In this document: in pieces, positions 27,301-38,500 of the stretch | Layout of the letters: each line of letters starts with the position of its first letter | Position numbering within the stretch: the first letter of the stretch is position 1 | Origin: Acanthornis magna | Taxonomy: Eukaryota; Chordata; Aves; Passeriformes; Acanthizidae | Length of the DNA stretch: 64,000 bases | NCBI GenBank assembly: GCA_036785705.1 | Contig: JAWUZG010000056.1 | Location: 17,094,001-17,158,000 of the forward strand | Direction of reading: 5' to 3' | Notes under the pieces: generated by a model | The model's database searches: none | Told to the model about the DNA's origin: nothing | The model's input: the letters and a program-made list of their open reading frames with translations, nothing else | Position numbers and translations under genes: made by a program

Positions 27301-30300
27301 ACCAGTATTTTTAAAGAAAATATACACAACACAGCAAAAAGCATCTGATTGGATGCTCCCATGACTTTTTATTATCTCTTTCCAAATAAACCAACATTCT
27401 TTGCCTCCCAGGAAATGTTCTCTTATTACTTATCAGAAATAGAAGATTGATTTAAACACTTGCCCTGTTATTCTGATGTGTAAACAATGCCTCAATCCAC
27501 CAGCTTAATCAAAAGGATCATCCTTGACAGAGACCCTGAAGCTGAGATATTTAATTAATGCCTAAGCAGAAAAACCTTCTGTAAAGGACACAAGACTACA
27601 GGTGTCAAATCAAAAGCAATGCTATTAATAAAACCTAATCTAAGGAACATTAGTCAAATAGGCTTCTTTTTAAAAACAGTGTTTATGCAGCAGAATTCTG
27701 ACTCCCGTGAAGATTTTTAAAGCTGGGATTGAAATTTGCAAGAGAAAGAGAAAGGAGGAAGAAAATTGGCACCTTTCCTTCAAAATTAAGGGAAGATGTT
27801 TTGAGCACTGGCTTGGAGACTTTAGTTTTGCCCTCTCACATTTCTGCATAAAGCTACTGTGTTTTAAGTGTTGAGCATCTTTGCAACACAAATAATTTAT
27901 TCGAGAATTTAATTGTAGATTAAAAAGAGCCCCAAAAGCATTCAATGTAATTAATGCAGTAACAGTAATAATATAAACAGAGAAAATTAAAATTCCATAA
28001 TATTCCCCCAGGAGAAACTAACACGATTTATAAAGATTATGGTAATAATACAGTAGCAGTAGATGATAACAGTGCAATAATAAACTTTAAATTATCTTTC
28101 ACCCAGTAACTAAGCACCAGAATGTTAACTAAACCTTAAGCACAAGAACATCAATGCATGTTTTGTGCTGACCTGGTCGTTAGTTCAGAGAAGACCAACA
28201 ATTATCCAATGCAACAAAGAATAAGACATCACCTCTTCCAGATTGGCCATGCACATGACATAGAGCTTGGATGGGAACGGGAAGGGCAGTGGGAACCTGT
28301 TGCTTTCGCTGCGCTGGCTGTGGGTGGCCAGGGAGTGGCGCAGGGAGCCTCTGCCGATGCCCAGGCAGCCGTCGGTGACAAGGACAACCTGCAGGGAGCG
28401 GGGACAGGTGAGACACACTTCCATCTGCAGGGGGAACCCGAACACCCACAAACTGCAGTAGCCTTCCTGCAGCAGGTGCTCCTATGTGAAAATCCCTGCT
28501 CCCACTGGATTTCCTCCACTGAGCTGGGCAAAGAACTGTGAGCAAAAGATCCAGAAAAAACCCCACATAAATGAGAAACGGAATATTGAACCCTCATGAT
28601 CTACACTGTGTGCATGGCAAATAAATATTTTCTTGGTGTCAGGCAATTGCACTAAAATTTGAATTTCATATACTTCATTTTAAAGTGTGCATTAGAAGGA
28701 CAGTGACTACACAGCCAAAAAAGGAGCCTGTTGCTGCTGGACTCAAGGATTCCAGGTTTATTTTCAGATGGAAGATAAAGCCTATCTCTTCTGCAGAATC
28801 TGGAGGGCAACTCAACTTCCTCTACAAGCCACAGAAGCCATAAAAGAGGTAGTATTAGTGATCTTAATTCTTTGCAAACACAGCTGCAGTATGCTCACAT
28901 TTTATCGCAGAAAGACACATTTTTCCATTCAGTTGCATGTCCAGAGTCAACCCTTGTGGAAACCTAATAGATTACACTGAATAATGGGATTATTTACACT
29001 CAGCTGTGACCCAGTCACTTCCAGAGGAGTAAAAGAGCTGCTCCTTCAACGTTGCACAGCAACAGCAGCCACGATTTCTGGCTGGTAGGTAAGGAAATCC
29101 AAATCCAATTGAAACTCCATGTGTAATTGCTGCATCCAGATTTGTACCCTCTCTTCATCCTCAATCTCTCTCGCAGTCTCCTCAGAACTGTTGCTCACCA
29201 GTGATGTCTTCCACTACTCCAAGACTGCACAGTACATTCCCCAGTGCCTTTCACCACCCCAGCACCTGAAGTGTCAGTAAAATGAGCCATGGCACAAATG
29301 AGAGACCAGACTGCTGAGGTCTAATTTCTGCTTGGTTTCCACATCCTTCTTGTTCTTTGCTTTGAACATTTTTTGCTGTCCCAAGGTGCCTTTTATCCAT
29401 GTTGGATTATGAAGCACTGCCTAACCAATAAACCTCTATCCTTTTTCTCCTTAAGGAATATTGCTTCAGATATCTTCCCAGTTCACTGAGCTGAAAAATT
29501 ACTGAACTTAGACCAAGTGTATCAGAAAACTGCGGGTTAAAAGCAAACTCTGCCATAAGAGGCAGCAGATTTGGAAGGCTGAGAGCATTGAGGGTTGAAT
29601 GGAGTGTGTGAGCAGCTGCACATCAAATGACTCATTTGGGAAAGAAGTCAGATCAAAACACACTCAGCAGCAGCCCCACGCTGTTGTTTGAGAGCTGGAA
29701 TTGTTACAAGCCCTGGAAACCATCAAGGACTGGAGGGGAGAGGTTCCTGCATGTGTGAGTACACCCTTTCCAAACGGAGGGAGGCTCCTGGGACAGCAGA
29801 CTGCATCCAGATCAAACACCAGGCCTGCACAACAGTGCTCCTGAGCCAGGTTTTACAATCCACTGCACTACAATAACACACTGGACAGGAAACAGCCTCA
29901 TTTTTTTTCTCCTGAAATTTTTTATAAAGATTACCTTCTGTCCATATTCCAGCTCTAGCCAAAATACTAATTATTTGTGTTTTTGCAGCACCAGCATGCC
30001 TGAGAGTATTCAAAGCTTTCAAATTACATGTACATTTCTATCTGCAATTTACAGGCATAGAATCAATCACAGTCACAGAATGGTTTGGGTTGGAAGGGGC
30101 CTTAGAGATTACCAAGTTCCAATCTCCCTGCCAGGGGTAACTAAATACGCAATGAACTTTAAAACACTGAAATCAGGTGTACCTGGCAAGGAATTGCTGC
30201 CCCCCACTCCTGCTGGACAATATTGCAAACCCCCAGCAGCGCCGACTCCAAACAGGTTTTGTCATAATCATCCATGTTACTCAGGGCTTCCTGCAAAGAC

Positions 30301-31839
30301 AAACACCACAGTCATTGCTGGGGAAATATCCCAGCCAGGAGACACCCAACAATCACTCATGGCTCTGTGCTAAGGCAGTACCTTTGCTCTGCAGGGTAAC
30401 ACAACTGCATCGTGACTCAAAGTCAAAATAAGGGAGAAAGGTGTAAGAAACGATGAATGAGATCAGGAGACAATGACAGCTGATTTTGAATGAACTGTAA
30501 TATTACAAACGCAGCTCTTTGAGAGTGAAAAAACATCTTTGCATGTCTTAAAAAATCAGTAAACTGAAAACCTGAGGCAATGTCTAACATGAAAAATTTA
30601 GTTGAGAAAATCCTCGCAGGTGTCAGAGCAGTTCAAACTTCTCAGAGATTGAGAAAGAGACCACAAGGAGTTTGTCTCATAAAAACTCTCTGGCAGAGAG
30701 AGTAACAAACACAAAACTCACATCTGCATCCATAAACCAGCTTTTCTCCTTAAAGTAAAAACCTCACACTCAACACAGCATCACCAGGGTGCAGCTGTGA
30801 GATGAACTTGCTAAAGGAGCCTGTTTGGGCTCCTGGCTTGCAAAATTCCTCAAATGAACTCTTATAGAAGTGAAAATAAATCAGAGAAGATGCAGGGGCA
30901 CTCACCTGCTAAACTGCAAACACAACAGAGAATAGCTTTTAGGATCTCTTTGTCCAATGGACAAACCTAAACCATGGTGCCCTGTGACGGCAATGTGTCA
31001 TTTCCTCCTACATATGAGGGCCAGATACAAAGGTACCATTTTTACTGGAGTCAGAGGCTTTCAGTGCCTTACTGCATTCATGTGAAATTTCCCTCTTGGA
31101 CTTCCTTTTGATTTTCTCCTCCCAACTTCCCACCGCGTCTGTGAAGGCTAAAATGACTTCTCACTCTTGCATAGTTTTGACTGCTACATGCTCTCAAAAG
31201 CAGCTTCTTTCTACCAAATCACTTGATTTAAAACCTTTCTAAATGGTCCTGTCAGCTGCATCGTTTATCAAGAGCAAACCAACAACCACCCATAAAAACA
31301 GGGGCATCACAGAACCACTTGTAGAGTTTCATGAGACAGCCCTTCCCTCCATCCCATTTTTAACTCCATCCCATTTTAATGTCAAACAGCCACCCCCCAG
31401 AGTTCGCCTGCAGAGGTGCAATTTGCAAAGCAGCAAAATGCTTGAAACACACTGATTTCACCTACCCTTAAAATAAGGTCAAACCCACTCAATTCAAGGC
31501 GTTGTGCACAGGATGATACCAAACCACACAATTTCACCATGCTTTGGTGGTGCAATTGGGTGATTTAAAAAAAAAAAAAGTCGACGGTTTATTGCTTTAG
31601 TGTTTCACATCCCCTACCTGGAGCGTGTTGTAGTCTCTTGTGAAGGGCACCATCAGCTCCCAGAGGGATGAAAACACCACCAAGGCCGTGAACTCCAGCT
31701 TGTAGTTGGTGGCCATGTGCTCGAAGAGCATGGTGAGCCCGTGGGCAGCCAGGTGCTTGCGCTGGTACTCCTCGGAGCCCTCCACCGACACCGGCCGCGT
31801 CATGGACAGCGACACGTCCATCACCACCACCGTGGGCAT
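21349..31839 (-). CDS. INTS14: INTS14 (VWA9), Integrator complex subunit 14 (complete)
   Basis: INTS14 is a nuclear Integrator subunit that works with INTS13 and INTS10 in the arm that binds nucleic acid and other factors. Integrator cleaves snRNA and paused RNA polymerase II transcripts. Coding exons in reading order: 31618-31839, 30183-30290, 28233-28388, 27121-27239, 26525-26667, 24143-24235, 23506-23650, 23120-23253, 22899-23017, 22463-22528 and 21349-21600. They total 1557 nt, or 518 aa plus stop, exactly the human length. The von Willebrand A domain starts at once: MPTVVVMDVSLSM holds the DxSxS metal-site motif at residues 8-12, and VVLVTDGCLGIGRG in exon 3 supplies a later acidic loop. 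The C-terminal exon reads ELNRLRKAALAFGFLELLKG and ends TERM. The start has a GCC just before the ATG. All junctions are canonical GT-AG. Identity is unambiguous. Confidence 0.97.
24995..25017. repeat. Short GGGCA pentamer array
   Basis: About four to five copies of GGGCA/AGGGC lie about 350 bp from the larger minisatellite. They share its GGGCAGGG-like core on the opposite strand. This is probably a simple slippage repeat. Confidence 0.6.
25371..26043. repeat. Minisatellite, 28-30-bp unit, about 24 copies, in an INTS14 intron
   Basis: Units read CCATCCCTGCCCAGCCTGTC then CTGCTCACG (29 bp), with regular variants ending in GTG (28 bp), CATG or CACA, and some with an extra C (30 bp). Variant types alternate in patches (for example CACG/GTG/CACG/GTG near 25740-25850), a sign of higher-order duplication. 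The array sits between INTS14 exons 24143-24235 and 26525-26667. The strand carried into INTS14 pre-mRNA is G-rich (GGGCAGGGATGG per unit). Stop codons are absent from all forward frames, giving spurious Pro/Cys-rich ORFs of 270-320 codons. Confidence 0.95.
26220..26262. repeat. T-rich simple repeat after the minisatellite
   Basis: A T run passes into TTTTG and TTG repeats (TTTTGTTTTGTTGTTAC). On the minus strand this is an A-rich tract. It may be the tail of a decayed retroposon, but no body is recognisable. Confidence 0.55.
30056..30140 (-). mobile_element. CR1 3'-end fragment abutting an INTS14 exon
   Basis: CATAGAATCAATCACAG, then CACAGAATGGTTTGGGTTGG and AAGGGGCCTTAGAGATTACC, match the reverse complement of the CR1 tail. 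It lies about 40-125 bp downstream of the donor of the INTS14 exon at 30183-30290. It is very short and non-coding. Confidence 0.85.
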
Positions 31840-32410
31840 GGCGAGCTGCTCCTCCGCCGCCCTCACGGACGGGATCAGCCGGGATCACCTGCCTGCAGCG
31901 GGAGGAAAACGCACGAATATCTATAAAAGCTGCACTTGTGGAGCCACGCGTCTCGCCCCCTCACGCTGATCCCGGGGAGAAGCGACAATTACCCTTTTCC
32001 CCCCCGAAACGTGGGACTGAGCACTGATTAAGTGAATGCACGGTGAACCGCACACAGCATTTCCAGCCGGCTGCAGCGCAAGGCCTGGAGACGGCAGGAG
32101 CCTCGCCTCGGCGGGGAAAGGGAGCAGCGCTGCCGCTCCGCCAGCGGCCCGGCGGGGATCCAGCCCTCCCTACAAGCCTTCGTTCTCAGCGGGGCCTCTC
32201 CCGGAGCGCTCCCGGGACGGCCCGGGCTGTGCGGCGGCAGCGGGCAGGGAGCAGGGCGGCGGAAGGGAAATGCTGTTGCACACCCCCGGCCCGCCGCGCC
32301 GCCATGCGTCCGGCACGGAAAGCGTCCCCCCCGGAACGCGCGGCCCGGGCGGGAAGGGCCGCGGCTCGCGCAGCCCGGCAGGGCTGACACCGCGCGGGGA
32401 GCAGGAATGT
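31840..32410 (-). promoter_or_regulatory. INTS14: INTS14 CpG-island promoter and 5' UTR region
   Basis: A CpG-dense block lies immediately upstream (minus strand) of the INTS14 start codon at 31839-31837. The minus strand shows a possible acceptor, CTGCAG, ending near 31893 and a weak possible donor, GGGTAATT, near 31991. Either a short 5' UTR intron or an unspliced leader is possible. No TATA box is seen. ORFs here on both strands are by-products of GC content. Confidence 0.65.
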
Positions 32411-32628
32411 TGGATGTCGGTGCTGTGGGAATGTAGTGCCCACACAAAATAGACCGCTGTGCGGGGAGAAGGGTTTATGGATAAGCATCCCGCCTGGGCA
32501 GTGCGTCTCCTTCTCCCGGTTCTGTTCGTGTGGGAGTGAGGAGGGGCGGGAGGCAATAAACTCCATTGCAAAACTGGGATGTACTCCTGAAACTCTGTGT
32601 TTAGACAAGAATTTGCTTCAAAATTATA

Positions 32629-33095
32629 TCATACAGACACAGAATAGTTTAGCTGGAAAAGCCCTCTAAGATCATCAAGTCCCGTCATTCCCCCAGCACT
32701 GCCAAGGCCACCATAACCCATGTCCCCAAATGCCACACCCACACAGCTTTGAAATCTCTCCAGGGATGGGGACTCCGCCTCTGCCCTGGGCAGTCTATTT
32801 CAATGCTGGACAACCATTTCAGTGAAGAAATTTCCCCAATATCCAACCTAAACCTCGACTAGTGCAACTTAGAGCCATTTTCTCTCATCCTGTCCTTATT
32901 CCTTGGGAGCACAGCCCGACCCCCCGGCTGTCCCCTCCTGTCAGGAGCTGTGCAGAGCCACAAGGTCCCCCTGAGCCTCCTTTTCTCCAGGCTGAGCCCT
33001 TTCCCAGCTCCCTCAGCCTCTCCTGGAGCTCCAGCCCCTTCCCAGGACACGCTCCAGAACCTCAATGGCCTTCTTGGCGTGAGGGACCCAAAATC
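32629..33095 (-). mobile_element. CR1 LINE fragment, about 460 bp (minus orientation)
   Basis: This is the longest CR1 remnant here. It runs from an ACAGAATAGTTTAGCTGG terminus through CCCCAGCACTGCCAAGGCCA, TTTGAAATCTCTCCAGGGA, ATCCTGTCCTTATTCC and GAGCCTCCTTTTCTCCAGGC to CTCAATGGCCTTCTTGG. These words follow the reverse-complemented CR1 order. It is 5'-truncated and non-coding. Confidence 0.85.
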
Positions 33096-35382
33096 AAATC
33101 ATAGTTTTCTAATTCTCCTGTGATAAATCTGATTATTAGATTGTTGTGGCTGTAAAATCCTTGTCCAGGGGTGTTGTTATTTCTTCCCCTGTGGAGCTGC
33201 ACCATATCAGTGCCACAGGAGGTTGCTGTGCCCAGGGGGTCTCTGCTCCCTCCCTCTGCCTCGGTGCTCCTGGCACAAGGCCTGAGGGATTCTTCCAGGA
33301 GACAACGAGTTTTAAACTTCCCTCTGGCATGGCAGACACATGCACTGGCAAAGGCCAGCAGAGCTGCTTGTCTGGCCTGTCAGCCATAAATGCCTCAAAA
33401 TGCAGCTCCGTGTGCTTTGTTTAAAAGTGTTTGTAAGTGTGATTTACCCCCTGCCGGTTCCGTGAGGGTGATCCATGTCCATGGCCGGTGCTTCAATCCA
33501 GTAGTTTGTGAAGGGATAATCACCTGCCCTCACACTGAGAATAACCTGCGGTAGCAGACAAAGGTATTGGCTTCAGAGATAGACCCAAATCTATACAATA
33601 CTATTTAATCTTCTTAGGGGCTGCGGGTATTAAATTGGATTGGCTATTCCCCCACTAACATGTCCTTCACACCTGACCCACTCTTGTTTTAGGACTCTGC
33701 CGGCAGAGGAGACATTGTGAAAATGGGATCATTTTCACTTGTCTCTCTCTGCACCAGCATCTCCCATCCAGCTAAGTATCAAAGAAGCTTCCAGCACTAC
33801 ACCCAACCCCTGGAATTTCCCTTCCTCCTGCGCAGACCTTTGGAAGGTAGGCTGGGGATATTCGTTTGGTTGCTTTGGATCTTTTGTGACTGAGATAGGA
33901 GGTGAGAAAAGGAGTTTATCAGGAGTTGATCTAAACTTACAAGACTAGAGAAAAAAATTCCTCTGGTCAGGAATTGTGAAAGATTGGAGAGCTCTTAGAA
34001 CTGATCCTAGCTTTGGATGTCTTTCTGCTCACAAAAAGTCTTTTTAGCAGCTCATTTTGGAGAGGAGAAGTAAAACCAGTGTTTAAATAGGAATGTGTGC
34101 ATACATGTGTGTTCTTGCTGTGCCATCCTTTTAACTCTCCTATCTTTGTCAGAGTTATTTTCTCATAATGTGCAATTTGTTATATCTATAGTGAAATTCT
34201 GCCACATTCATGTTTATGTTCTTCTTACATATGAAAGCAAAGGTTGTATCATCCATTTATCTAGGTACTCCCATGACCCTCTCTTAGTGTTGCCTTAGTG
34301 ATCCTCCCAACTATTTAAATTAATGTTGCCTGTTTTGCAAGAAATTTAGGCTGATAACTTCCCTGGGTGTTATGCAAGAGGGTAAGTGTGTGATAACTTG
34401 CATGAAGAGCTTATCTGAGAATGGTTTAGAAAACTATGATTCACATCCAGCTAAAGAATAATGTAACATTCCCACTCTGTGGGAAAAAATTAATCCATGA
34501 CGAGTGTCATTCTAAGGTAGAACATTCAAGCAGTGCTGAAGGGTAAATTCTGTCCAGCCCCAAATCCCTGTCTCTGTGCTGTCACAGCTGCAGGCACTGT
34601 CACTCTGGCATTTACAAGTTCTCTCCCTTTCTAAATGCTGTTCACATAATTATGCAAGATATGCTAATTACCCCCTAATAAAAGGTATTATTACCATTCC
34701 ACTTTGCAAGTTCTGATTTCTACAGAAGGCCCTGAAAAGATGTAGTCATAGAAACAAAAGGCTGCTCAGCCTCCAGTTTTACCAGAGCCATGTCTTCCTC
34801 ACGCTCTGCTCAAACTGAAGGAAAGAACTCACCCTTCCTTGGATGGTTTCCTGTGGAGTGAAAGGCTGGAAAGCCACAAAGCAGCATCACTGGGAGCTCT
34901 CAAGCAGTTTTCATCCTCCTGCTGAGGTTATTTTGGTGAAAAACTGGTTTAGGAGGAAGGTTTGAACAGCTTGATCTTGTCTTCAGAGCATCATTTCTAG
35001 CAATTTAAAGTTGGTTCCTTGACAGCAGCCATATCTTCTCCTCCTGCAGAACACTGACCCAATTGATAACATTACAACTGGAATCCAGTAAAAACATAAT
35101 CCTTAACAGCTCCTGGATATGGGCATTTGGTCAAATCAGAATCCAGCTTGGATTGGACTGTCTCAGCCAACTCCTCTCTATTAAGCCAAACCTTTTGTTA
35201 TTACTCAGCATAGCCTACAGTCATAGAAAAAAAGTAGGCTAAGACCTGGATCTAGATCTGTCTTTACTCATTTAAGTCCATTTCTTTTTACTGAAAAATA
35301 GAAAAGCAGTCAGTGAAGTGTTGCTGCCCAAATGGTGGAAAGTTGCAGTACTTTGTTTTTCACACCAGATTTTCTTTTGCAG
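33096..35382. other. Intergenic spacer, INTS14-SLC24A1 head-to-head interval
   Basis: I see no convincing exon, RNA gene or repeat in this 2.3-kb stretch. Near 34490 there is a TTAATCC motif of the kind bound by the photoreceptor factor CRX, but such a short match has little weight alone. SLC24A1 regulatory sequence is expected here because the gene is photoreceptor-specific in vertebrates. Confidence 0.5.
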
Positions 35383-35527
35383 GATTTCCCATTTTGTGCT
35401 GTGCAGTTCCACTCCTGATGCTCCAGATCAGCTAGAAATTCCAATGGTGGATATAAGTGCAAACTGCTGACAAAGAGAAGTCTTCAGTGGCTTCCGGACA
35501 CAGCTCTGAGTTTCAAACCTTTAGGAA
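35383..35527 (+). promoter_or_regulatory. SLC24A1: SLC24A1 5' UTR or core promoter (two readings)
   Basis: Two models fit. A strong acceptor (TTTTCTTTTGCAG, ending at 35382) would make this the 5' part of a second exon, with a non-coding first exon further left. Alternatively, the TATAAG at 35452-35457, about 75 nt before the ATG, could be a TATA-like element with transcription starting near 35480. The ATG at 35528 has G at -3. Confidence 0.4.
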
Positions 35528-38500
35528 ATGCATTTGCCACGAAGGAGGCGGCTACGGAGAAATCGAATCTTTTTCATCCTTGCCATAGTGTTGGTCCTCT
35601 CGTTCTACCAGTTCCAGTTCAGCCCCTCTGCCCTTCCAGCATCTCACAGAGCCCTCCAACCCATGGACCCTGCCAAAGTGACCCCCAGGGACTTCCCCAG
35701 CAACAAGACTGCTGTAAGAGGCAATGCCACAGCACCCAAAATCAGGCACTGTATCTATGTGGATCCTGAGCCAGCTGTGCCCGTCACTACACCAGTGGGT
35801 ACAACACCACAGCAAGAAAATGCCAGTGAAAGCTCCCCAGATGAAAAACCACCCTATGAGTCCAAAGGAGAATATCCCCAGGACCTATTCAGTGTGGAAG
35901 AACGCAGGCAAGGGTGGGTTGTACTTCACATCTTTGGCATGATGTATGTGTTTGTGGCCTTGGCCATAGTGTGTGATGAGTATTTTGTCCCTGCTTTGGG
36001 AGTGATAACTGAGAAGTTGCAGATCTCTGAAGATGTGGCTGGAGCCACCTTCATGGCAGCAGGTGGATCAGCACCAGAACTCTTCACCTCCCTCATAGGT
36101 GTCTTCATCTCACACAGCAATGTCGGCATCGGTACCATTGTGGGCTCTGCAGTGTTTAATATCCTCTTTGTCATTGGCACCTGTGCCCTCTTCTCAAGGG
36201 AGATACTCCACCTGACGTGGTGGCCCTTATTTAGAGACATCTCATTCTACATTGTAGACTTACTGATGCTCATCCTGTTTTTCCTAGACAGTGTCATTGA
36301 TTGGTGGGAAAGCCTCCTTTTACTGACTGCCTATGTCACGTATGTGTTCACCATGAAACAGAACGTGTTCCTCGAGCAATGGGTGAAGCAGGAGCTGAAC
36401 AAGAAGCTAAATGCTGTGCAGGCAGCATCAGCAGAGCATATGCAGAAGGTTGGTGTCCTAAGAGTTCAGAGGGCAAGTTGGAAATAATTTTTTCTAGTGT
36501 AAGCCACAAAGAAAAACTGCATCTCCTTCACAAAGCACATATTCAAACCTCAGAATACAGGTACTGGTCAATAATTATGGTTATAAAATGAGGGAAATGC
36601 AAACTAGATAGAGATTATCAGAAATTAGAGAACATCACTGAAAGGGAATTCTACTTGTACAGTTACTAAATGTCTCTTAGCTGCTTTCAAAGATGTGTGT
36701 GGGATTTTGCTTACTTGGTTGTTGTAAAGGAGTTTCAGAAAGAACACTTGCAGGAATACATTCTTGGTCTGGGAATAAGATTGGACAATTCTGGTAAACA
36801 GAGGGGGAAAAGGCCTCTGTCCCAGCCTCTTGCAACTGAGAGTTGTTGGAGGAAATTCTCTTTTCCCTCTCTGAAGCCAGGTGTGTTGCTGGGATGCTGG
36901 TGGTATCACTCATTACCCGATCAGCAGCACAGAAAGGCATCTGGCAGCCTTTAGCAACCACTGCTTGTTCTCCTGGTCAGCATTTGGCAACCAGATTGAC
37001 GTGCCCAGACCCAATTCCAAGCCACCAGATTTCACACTGTCCTCTGGCATGGGTTGCTCTGCTAGTCGGATGTGTCCCTGGCCCTCAAGCATGCTTTGCC
37101 TTCTGATCCCAGCACTCCATATCATTTAAAGAAAGGAAGGAAGGGGGGTGAGGGGAGCTGAAGTGGTGCAGAATCGAGAATCTGCTTCTCCTTCCTCCTC
37201 TTGGTCTGTTATTCAGCCAGTGCTCACAGCTGGGAGTCCTGAAAGCTCCTGTCTTACATTCCGGTGGGATACATGTGCAAGAAACTGCAGTGACACACAT
37301 ACAGCACTGTGGACATCACCAAGCATCACAAATTGAATCCAACCCTGCACTTGGGGTGTACAGAGAACTCTCACTAATGTTAGTAGAATGACAGAGAGCT
37401 GCTGAACCTATCCCTTGGGCAAAAGAAATTACAGAAATTCTAAATGATGGAAAGTAATGCTGATCACTGTAAAAAAAAATCCACATTTGCACCTTCACTC
37501 TGCTGGAAAATGAGTATGGATACAGATGTTTGGGGACAAAGTGTGGGTCTGCCTATACCTACAGGAATGAGTCGTGAGCCTCCCCCCAGGTGCCTGCATC
37601 CTCACTGGGGAGCTGTAGATAGAATCCTGTTTCTCTTGGAGGCCACATGGTTTTAAGGAGGCTCGTGGCTTTGGATCTTTCAGTAGCATCCATGGTCATT
37701 CGTGTCAGCTGTCCCACTTCCTTACAGGCAGCAGCCTGAAGGATCATTCTGTCCTGAAAAAGCAGGTGAAGCAGCAGAGGTGATTGGTCATTTCTGTTCT
37801 TCCTTGCTTGCAGACAAGCTCTGGGGCAGTTGCAGATGATGGAACAACGAAGCCACCAGATGTGAGGAAGCTGCAGGTAAGTCTAAGCAACTTTCCAGGG
37901 ATCTGAAGTTGTGGTATTTTGAATCTCTCCCCATGTCAGGTCGTGAATAAAGGTGTCAAATCCTGTGTCAAGAGACCTGGACCAAAGCCTTTATCATATC
38001 AGGCACAATGGCCGCAGTTTGCCTAAGAGGACACCCGGCTGAGGTCTGTCCTTAAAGGGACTTTTATAAAATTTAAGTGACAGCTCAGGCTTCTCGGGTG
38101 GATTTAACTACAAGAGTGCTGTTCATTCTCTGCTATAAACAGGCATACAGAAATTCAGAGAGTGACTCTTCTTACCTGATTCTGTTGCGAAATTTCCTCC
38201 TGGGTTCCCAACGCTAAGGCTGGCAGGGTCTGTCCTTCTCCATAGCAAACACTGAACAGCTCATTCCTCTGCTGCTCTTGAACTGCTGCCCTGTGGCCTG
38301 GAGGGGCCCAGTCTGACGTAGTGGACAAGGAAGCCTGAACTGACTGCCTCTGTGCCTTCCCACAGCCTGGGCCAGCCTTGCAGCGGGGCAGCAGCTCGGC
38401 CTCCCTGCACAACTCTCAGATGCGCGGCACCATCGTCCAGCTCATGATCTACACCCTGGACCCCCTGGCAGAAGGTGAGTGATGCTCCACACCAGAGCTT

